From the NCBI GenBank assembly GCA_037013495.1, contig CM072806.1, positions 24,266,001-24,330,000 of the forward strand: 64,000 nt of DNA, in the 5' to 3' direction. Shown in pieces: positions 57,707-64,000 of this stretch. The translations under genes and the position numbers were made by a program. The notes beneath the pieces are model-generated. The model searched no databases and was not told the DNA's origin. It saw only the letters and a list, made by a program, of their open reading frames with translations. The stretch's first letter is position 1; each line of letters begins with the position of its first letter. Origin of the DNA: Hippophae tibetana (Eukaryota > Streptophyta > Magnoliopsida > Rosales > Elaeagnaceae).

Positions 57707-58990
57707 TTAGTTCCAAAGTACCTTCATTTGATAGTTCACGCAAAAATGATATCTTATGTGTATATGTTTGCTCCTTCCATGTAAGACCAGATTTTTTGAT
57801 AGTTTAATTGTAGAGTTATTATCATAGTGGATGGTAGTGCACTTACGTTGAACATGCCCAATTTGTTCAAGAACTCTTCTCAGCCATATTCCTTGGCAAA
57901 CACAATAGGCTGCTATAATAAATTCAGCTTCAGTTGTCGAAAAGGTTACAACAGGTTGTTTCTTGGATGCCCAAGACACAGCTCCATTTCCTAGCATATA
58001 GACAAACCCTGAGGTGCTTCTTTTGTCATCTAGATCACCTGCATAGTCACTGTCTGCATATCCTACCATGTCTTTATCTTCTTCCTTCTTGTATGCAACT
58101 TCTAGCTTTATAGTACCTTTCACATATCTAAGAATCCTTTTAGCAGTTAGGAGATGTTCTTCAGTGGGATGCTCTATGTATCTGCTGACCAAATTTATAG
58201 AGAACATTAGGTCTGGTCTAGTAGCTGTTAAGTACCTCAAACTTCTAACTAATTGTTTAAACAATGTAGCATCCACAGCAGTGCCACTACTATTTTTTGT
58301 CAATCTGTACCCAGGGATAACTAGATTCTTTACTGGATTGCAATTCTTCATTCTAAAACAAGTCAACACTTCATTTGCATACTCGATTTGGTTTATAAAG
58401 AACCCATTTTCTCCTTGAACCACTTCTACTCCAAGAAAGTATTTCATCTTACCAAGATCGGTCATGGAAAAATCATTCATCATAGACCCTTTAAATTCTA
58501 CGAACATAGCTTCATTATTCCCAGTAAAAATAAGATCGTCTACATAAAGGCTTACAATGAGAATGTTTTCTTCGCTTCCTTTTTTTACAAACAATACATG
58601 CTCATAGTAGCATTTCTCAAACCCTTCATGGCTAAATTATTTATCGATCCTGATATACCAAGCCCGAGGGGCTTATTTGATTCCATATAGAGCCTTTCTG
58701 AGTTTGTACACTTTGTCTTCTTCTCCATTTTTTACAAAACCTCTTGGTTGATCCACATAAAAATATTCACTTAATTCTCCATGCAAGAATGCACTTTTGA
58801 CATCTAGTTGTGACACACTCCATCCCTTTTGAGCTGCTAGGGCTAGTATGATGCAAATCGTGTCCCACCTAGTAACAGGTGAAAACACTTCATTAAAATC
58901 CACTCCTTGCTTTTGTGTATAGCCTTTGGCCACAAGTCGAACCTTAAATTTGTCAATTTCTCCTTTCTCATTGAGTTTCATTTTGAACAC
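57707..58990 (-). pseudogene. pol: Copia RT and RNase H
   Basis: RT N-half is open at 58990-58673: [17 protein letters not shown] form with [12 protein letters not shown], then [20 protein letters not shown]. The frame changes near 58640 (KALYGIK side), then it is open 58594-57707. The catalytic LIVSLYVDDLIFTG (YVDD) is followed by MTDLGKMKYFLGVEVVQ. RNase H: YADSDYAGDLDDKRSTSGFV, SWASKKQPVVTFSTTEAEF, HYDNNSTIKLSKN. Near-intact domains with one or two frame breaks. Confidence 0.87.
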
Positions 58991-59014
58991 CCATTTTACA
59001 CCTATCCTTTTTGC

Positions 59015-59866
59015 TCATGTTGGTAAAGTTGTAAGTTCCCATGTCTCATTGTCTTCAATAGTTGTTATCTCATTTTTCATAGCTTCCCTCCACTTGGGAT
59101 ATTTCACAACTTCCTTATATGTCTCTAGATCTTCAGAGGTTGTGAACATTACAAACCATTGCTCTTCAACTTCTCCTTCAGACAGCCCTTCTCCTATTAC
59201 ATAATCTTGCATCCATTGTGGTTCTCGTCTATTCCTCTCTTGAACTGAGCCCTCATTCCTTTCACTACTCGTTGTGTCTTGTGATGAATTTACTACTGTT
59301 TCAATATGGGTATCTTCATCAATGATTTGGCTTTCATTTTCGTTTTCATCTGCTAATATTGGTTGGCTTTCTTTCCATTCCAACACATCACTTTTTTTCT
59401 TTTTCATTCTTCTTCCAATTCCATTCCTTACTTTCTACAAATGTTACATCTCTACTGATCAGGTTTTTTTTGTTTCGAGATTGTACAGTCGATATGCCTT
59501 TGATTCTCCACTTAATCCTAATAAGATACACTTCATGCTTTTCTCATTTAGCTTTGTCCTCTTCACATCTGGCACATGGACATAGCTAACGCTTCCAAAG
59601 ATTCTGAGATGGTCAACCAAAGGCTTGTGACCACTCCAAGCCTCCTCTAGAGTTACCTCATTCAATTCCACTGATCGAATCCTATTTAAAATGTGAATTT
59701 CATAATTTACTGCTTCTGGCCAGAATTCTCTTGGAATGAATTTTCCAATCAGTATACACCATACCATGTTCATAACTGTACGGTTCTTTCTTTCAGCCAC
59801 ACCATTCTGTTGAGGTGTGTAGGCAGTAGTGAGTTGCCTTGCTATTCCATTATTACTACAAAAATC
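59015..59866 (-). pseudogene. pol: Copia integrase C-terminal part and acidic linker
   Basis: 59866-59459: NNGIARQLTTAYTPQQNGVA, ERKNRTVMNMVW and DHLRIFGSVSYVHVPDVKR, with the third catalytic Glu in GVAERKN. The linker 59407-59015 is acidic and ends YPKWREAMKNEITTIEDNET. The frame breaks between the two. The first two catalytic Asp residues lie in the missing part. Confidence 0.83.
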
Positions 59867-60152
59867 TTGACATTTTTGACCTTTTCGACCCATTTTGTCC
59901 AATTTTTCTATGTTTGTTGACCTTTTCCCACTTATTTATTAATATATTTGTGATGTATTGCTTCAAGTATTCCTCTTTTAGTCTTTAAATTGCGTTTTTA
60001 AGCCAAAATACCTAAAAAACAATAAGAATACCCGTGATTCCGAAAAAGACAAATTTATATAAATATATGATAAAACATATAAATATATATATATTTAATC
60101 AATTAATGTACATAAAATCATGGTTATTTTAGTACTTTTTGAGCACTCATCA
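59867..60152 (-). repeat. Truncated 3' LTR (first 286 bp)
   Basis: TGATGAGTGCTCAAAAAGTA start at 60152, collinear with the left-edge LTR (3470 to about 3185), then abruptly Copia integrase sequence at 59866. Confidence 0.87.
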
Positions 60153-62041
60153 CAACCCCCAACCAGCTTCTTGCTAGTCCCTTAGCAAGAGAAGCGATAA
60201 AAGCTAAAAATTAAACTATCCTAAATCACTTTCGTGGATTGAAACGGTTGCATTTAGCCTATGCAACAAGCCTTTAAACCCCTAGGTTGCCCTAGTGGAC
60301 GAGTTTGAGTCTCGTGAGGGTTTTCAGTAATGATACCCACAAACATTGAACTAATTGTAAAAATAAAAAGAAACTATAAAAACAATCAAATCAAAAACTA
60401 CAATTACAACACAATCAAAAATTAATTTAAGAATAAAAGAAAACAACATATCACAAAAATTTCTCACACTTTTTAATCTCCTTTAAGATCATAATTAAAA
60501 TCTCAAGCATAAGTTATTTTAATCTCTTTAAACAATCATGATTTTATTATAATAATTAGTCGAAAATCATTTTCATATTTCATTTCAAAAATGTGTCAAT
60601 TTAATTTTACCCAATTTCAGTGTCATGAATTAGAATTCGCTTCGACTCTATTCCTCACAAGTCAATACTCTCAAAGCACTGAATCCTATGGGTTCAAACA
60701 CTCATACTAATTTATATGCGAAAGAGTTGATGTATAGAAATGAACTAATATGTTCGCATATGTATAAAGAATAAAGGCTCAAAGTGTTATTTTAACATTG
60801 ATCTCATGAAAGGAATCGAATGTATAAATTATAAAGAAATCATATATAAAAATTATTTTCATGCATAAATTAAACTCATTAAGAAAGAATTTCAAGATAT
60901 ATGCTTTTTACAAATGAAGAAATTGCAATGACTTTTTAGGGAATTACTTCCTATATCTTTCTTTTGTATTTAGCCTTTACTCACAACTTTGTTGGCAATG
61001 TGGGTCATAGTATGTAGATGATACTATTTTTTTATCTCTCTATACATTTTTTTTTTCAATATATGTATTTTTTAGAGAGTCAACCCTTGTACAGATTGTA
61101 CATTTTTTTTGGATTTTGGTGAGTGGTTAATTTTGTGGCTTTTCTGTTTGATCTTGGTTTAGGTAACCCCAGATATGTCTTTTTGTTTTTGTAGCAGTCA
61201 TGCATGAATGAGATATAAGCATATACTATCAATTTCTACTCAAATCGTTTAATCTAAACAAAAATAATAATCAAAAATATATGATACTCTATTAAGATGA
61301 GAAAAAATTCATACATTCAATGCTAATACCTATAGAGATCATCTAAACTTTTTGAATAAATAAGAAATGTGTTTGGAGTAGAAAAAATATATATTTCACT
61401 CTGAATAAAAGAAATTAGGCTCAAATTATATCTCACAAGGGTAGTCTCCACTAAAAAAAATTCATAAACACCGATTTTGGGTTTAATATAATTTCCACAT
61501 TTTATCAAGAAATACTAGTTATGACAAAAACTAACTAATTATCAAAAATAATTACAAAATATTTCATGATATGTTTTCAAAAATTAATCTAACAGTACCA
61601 AAGACTTAACTATTTACTTAAATTTGATTTAAAGAAATGATAAATTTTTGTGAGAATTTTTTTTTATTATGCATGGTAACTTTTCACCACCCCCAACCTA
61701 GAACTTACATTGTCTTCAATGTAACAACTGCAAATTAAAGATAAAGAGAAAAGAGGAGAAAGATTACCTATTTCTTGAGAATGTGTAAGTAGTAATGAAG
61801 AAATGCAGGTGCATCCATCATATTCATCATTAAAGTGTATACAGACAGATTGCTGTGAACTTCTAACATCTCAACAAATATTTTAGTTTTAACAATTTTA
61901 AAAATTATTCACATATAAGTAAACTAAAATAAACAATAAAATTAAGTAAATAAAACAAATAACAAAAAATTACCTAACATGATGGGTTGCCTCCCATCCA
62001 GCGCTTAGTTTAACGTCTTAGCAAGACGTATCTTTTTGGTG
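60153..62041 (-). other. 3' noncoding region with polypurine tract
   Basis: The polypurine tract GCTGGTTGGGGGTTG on the minus strand (60153-60167) adjoins the LTR. The rest is AT-rich without coding potential. A short stretch near 60290-60345 equals the 3' noncoding region of the plus-strand relative at about 33800-33860. Confidence 0.7.
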
Positions 62042-62917
62042 CTAAGGATTACTCAGCCAAATGCAATCTATTTCAGCAATGTTGTTTGGTTCTTCTAAAT
62101 AAGGCTTGACACGATGGCCATTAACTTTGAACGTTTTTTGTGTCTTGGAGTCCAATAGTTCTACCACTCCATGTTCAAATACCTGAACTATTGTGAATGG
62201 TCCATCCCATCTTGATCTCAGCTTTCCTGGAAACAATCTCAAACGAGAGTTAAATAAAAGAACTTTCATTCCAGGGTGAAAAGTCTTAGGAACTAGCCTC
62301 TTGTCATGATAGCGCTTAGTACGCTCTTTGTATAATTTGGCATTCTCATAAGCTTCATTCCTAATTTCTTCCAACTCATGAAGCTGGAGTAATCGTTTTT
62401 CACCTGCTTTATCTAAATCCATGTTTAGCTCTTTAATTGCCCAGTAAGCCTTGTGTTCAAGTTCAACTGGAAGGTGGCACGCTTTCCCAAAGATTAACCG
62501 GTAAGGGCTCATCCCAATAGGTGTTTTGTAAGCGGTGCGGTATGCCCATAAGGCATCATTTAACTTAAATGCCCAATCCTTCCTTGAAGGACGCACAGTG
62601 CGTTCCAGTATTCCCTTAATTTGCCTATTACTTACTTCCACTAAACCGGAAGTTTGAGGATGATATGGAGTAGCTACCTTATGTGTGATGTTGTACTTGT
62701 TTAGTACTCCATCAAAGAGTTTGTTACAAAAATGGCTACCTCTATCACTTATTATAGCTCTAGGCATTCCGAACCTACTGAATATGAAATCTTTCAAGAA
62801 TTTCACAACAACATTAGCATCATTGGTTTTGGTGGGGATAGCTTCTACCCACTTGGACACATAATCCACAGCAACCAAAATGTATTGAAAACCATTAGAT
62901 GGGGGGAAAGGACCCAT
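62042..62917 (-). CDS. pol: Integrase core and C-terminus of the Athila-type element
   Basis: 291 open codons. The DDE catalytic triad is visible: Asp in [13 protein letters not shown], Asp in [13 protein letters not shown] and Glu in [17 protein letters not shown]. Then come [40 protein letters not shown], and a C-terminal [18 protein letters not shown] fold that binds DNA. It is separated from the upstream pol only by a stop (62930-62932) where relatives have Trp before GIDFMGPF, so it is really one polyprotein with a single nonsense change. It would insert the element's cDNA into nuclear DNA. Confidence 0.9.
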   Translation of the reverse strand: MGPFPPSNGFQYILVAVDYVSKWVEAIPTKTNDANVVVKFLKDFIFSRFGMPRAIISDRGSHFCNKLFDGVLNKYNITHKVATPYHPQTSGLVEVSNRQIKGILERTVRPSRKDWAFKLNDALWAYRTAYKTPIGMSPYRLIFGKACHLPVELEHKAYWAIKELNMDLDKAGEKRLLQLHELEEIRNEAYENAKLYKERTKRYHDKRLVPKTFHPGMKVLLFNSRLRLFPGKLRSRWDGPFTIVQVFEHGVVELLDSKTQKTFKVNGHRVKPYLEEPNNIAEIDCIWLSNP

Positions 62918-62929
62918 AAAGTCAATCCC

Positions 62930-64000
62930 TCATACATCAAAGAGTTCAACAACTAAATTAGATGTCAAAGGCATTTCATCTCTTTTGCTTATGTTTCCTG
63001 TTCTTTGACATCTATCACATTGTGCACAAAACATATGAGCATCTTTAAAAAGAGTGGGCCAAAAGAATCCAGACTGTAATATCTTACGGGCTGTCTTTTC
63101 ACCTCCAAAATGACCCCCACAATGAAGTTCATGACAAAAAGTCAGAATGCTCTTATGTTCTTCTTCTGGAACACATCTCCGGATGACTTGATCTTGACCA
63201 ATCTTGTATAAATAAGGGTCATCCCAGAAATAGTCCTTAATAGTTTTAAAAAACCTTTTCTTGTCCTGATATGAAGTGTTAGGTCGCAAAACACCAGTGG
63301 CAAGATAGTTTACAATATCAGCATACCATGGGTTTGGACCTATGAAAAATAACTGTTCATCAGGAAAGGTTTCAACTATATCTTCATTACTCTCATCTTT
63401 AAGAGAATTGAAGTCAGAAATCAACCTAGACAAATGGTCAGCTACTAAGTTTTCACTACCTTTCTTATCCTTGATTTCTAGGTCAAATTCTTGTAAGAGT
63501 AAGACCCACATGATTAATCTTGGCTTGGCATTTGGTTTACTTAATAGGTATCTTAAAGCAGCATGATCAGAATGCACAATCACTTTAGATCCTACTAAAT
63601 AAGACCGAAATTTGTCTAAAGAGAATACTATAGCCAAGAATTCCTTTTCAGTGGTGGTATAATTCATTTGGGCATCATTGAGTGTTTTGCTAGCGTAGTA
63701 GATGACATGCAAACGCTTATCCACTCTTTGTCCCAAGACTGCTCCTATTGCATAATCAGAAGCGTCACACATTATTTCAAAAGGTAAAGACCAGTTTGGT
63801 GCCATTATAACAGGGGTAGATGTGAGTTTATCTTTCAAGGTATTAAAGGAAGTAAGGCAGTCATTGTTGAAATCAAAATCAGCATCTTTGGATAGCAAGT
63901 TACATAAGGGACGACTTATTTTAGAGAAATCTTTAATAAATCGTCTGTAAAATCCTGCATGTCCCAAGAAGCTTCTTATCCCCTTCACAGATGTAGGGGG
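62930..64000 (-). CDS. pol: RT end, RNase H and integrase zinc finger of the Athila-type element, partial
   Basis: Open from the window edge to the stop at 62930. RT tail: [20 protein letters not shown]. RNase [20 protein letters not shown] (catalytic Asp), [19 protein letters not shown] and [16 protein letters not shown]. Integrase HHCC finger: [16 protein letters not shown], then [12 protein letters not shown]. Stop-free where the plus-strand relative (32846-33740) has several stops. The RT catalytic box lies beyond the edge. Confidence 0.9.
   Translation of the reverse strand, partial: PPTSVKGIRSFLGHAGFYRRFIKDFSKISRPLCNLLSKDADFDFNNDCLTSFNTLKDKLTSTPVIMAPNWSLPFEIMCDASDYAIGAVLGQRVDKRLHVIYYASKTLNDAQMNYTTTEKEFLAIVFSLDKFRSYLVGSKVIVHSDHAALRYLLSKPNAKPRLIMWVLLLQEFDLEIKDKKGSENLVADHLSRLISDFNSLKDESNEDIVETFPDEQLFFIGPNPWYADIVNYLATGVLRPNTSYQDKKRFFKTIKDYFWDDPYLYKIGQDQVIRRCVPEEEHKSILTFCHELHCGGHFGGEKTARKILQSGFFWPTLFKDAHMFCAQCDRCQRTGNISKRDEMPLTSNLVVELFDV

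Larger units (their letters stand above)
57255..59866 (-). mobile_element. Copia element, minus strand, 5' half missing
   Basis: 3' LTR (57255-57556), RNase H, RT, linker and the C-terminal part of integrase. Upstream of 59866 (minus sense) the integrase stops and an Athila-type LTR begins, so gag, protease, the integrase N-terminus and the 5' LTR are lost. Tork- or Ale-like by resemblance. Confidence 0.85.
59867..64000 (-). mobile_element. Athila-type element, 3' part, continuing beyond the right edge
   Basis: Read right to left: RT end, RNase H, integrase, 1.9 kb of noncoding sequence, polypurine tract, and the first 286 bases of the 3' LTR, which then breaks off at the Copia integrase. 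Same family as 25063-35769 and better preserved, so probably among the younger insertions here. Confidence 0.9.

Overview
This window looks like plant nuclear DNA, most probably from a eudicot. It is AT-rich and has one ordinary intron-bearing gene (an F-box gene of the SKIP24 type). Everything else recognisable is nested LTR retrotransposons, an endogenous pararetrovirus, DNA-transposon debris and AT-rich spacer. The species cannot be named from the sequence. No rRNA, tRNA, CRISPR or bacterial-type feature was seen.

Layout. 1-3470: the 5' end of a minus-strand Ty3/Gypsy element of Athila type (gag, tRNA-Asp-type primer site, 2.05-kb LTR). It is inserted into the reverse-transcriptase region of a Caulimoviridae-like endogenous virus, 3471 to about 7550, minus strand, with movement protein, coiled-coil protein, coat protein and protease/RT in overlapping order. 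7760-9260: wreck of a Mutator-like (FAR1-type) transposase. 10451-15183: SKIP24-like gene, five exons, with a hAT-type MITE in its long last intron. 16562 to about 37210: an old plus-strand Gypsy element of the Tat lineage (gag, protease, RT, RNase H, second archaeal-type RNase H, integrase, tandem repeats, possible antisense ORF). It is broken by a solo LTR (19895-21787, perfect TSD GCTAT) and by a large plus-strand Athila-type element (25063-35769) that carries two different gag genes and lacks its integrase core. 38321-41395: two further, older LTRs of the Athila type.

41727-54952: an old minus-strand Copia element, split by a SIRE/Maximus-like Copia (45164-53646, perfect TSD AATGT). That element in turn carries a PIF/Harbinger-like TIR element filled with degenerate telomere-type repeats (46805-47897). 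54953-57254: the most remarkable part. A plus-strand LTR element has its short gag start followed, in one unbroken reading phase, by an intronless piece of sucrose synthase and then an intronless N-terminal piece of an AGO4-type Argonaute. The only breaks are point-mutation stop codons. It is cut at 57255 by another minus-strand Copia (57255-59866), whose integrase runs directly into a truncated Athila LTR. 59867-64000: the 3' part of a minus-strand Athila-type element with a well-kept pol that continues past the right edge.

How it works together: only SKIP24 looks like a working host gene. The rest records successive insertions, recombinations and gene capture. The order of insertion can be read from the nesting and from two perfect 5-bp target duplications. 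All product names rest on motifs and remembered family resemblance; no search or alignment program was run.
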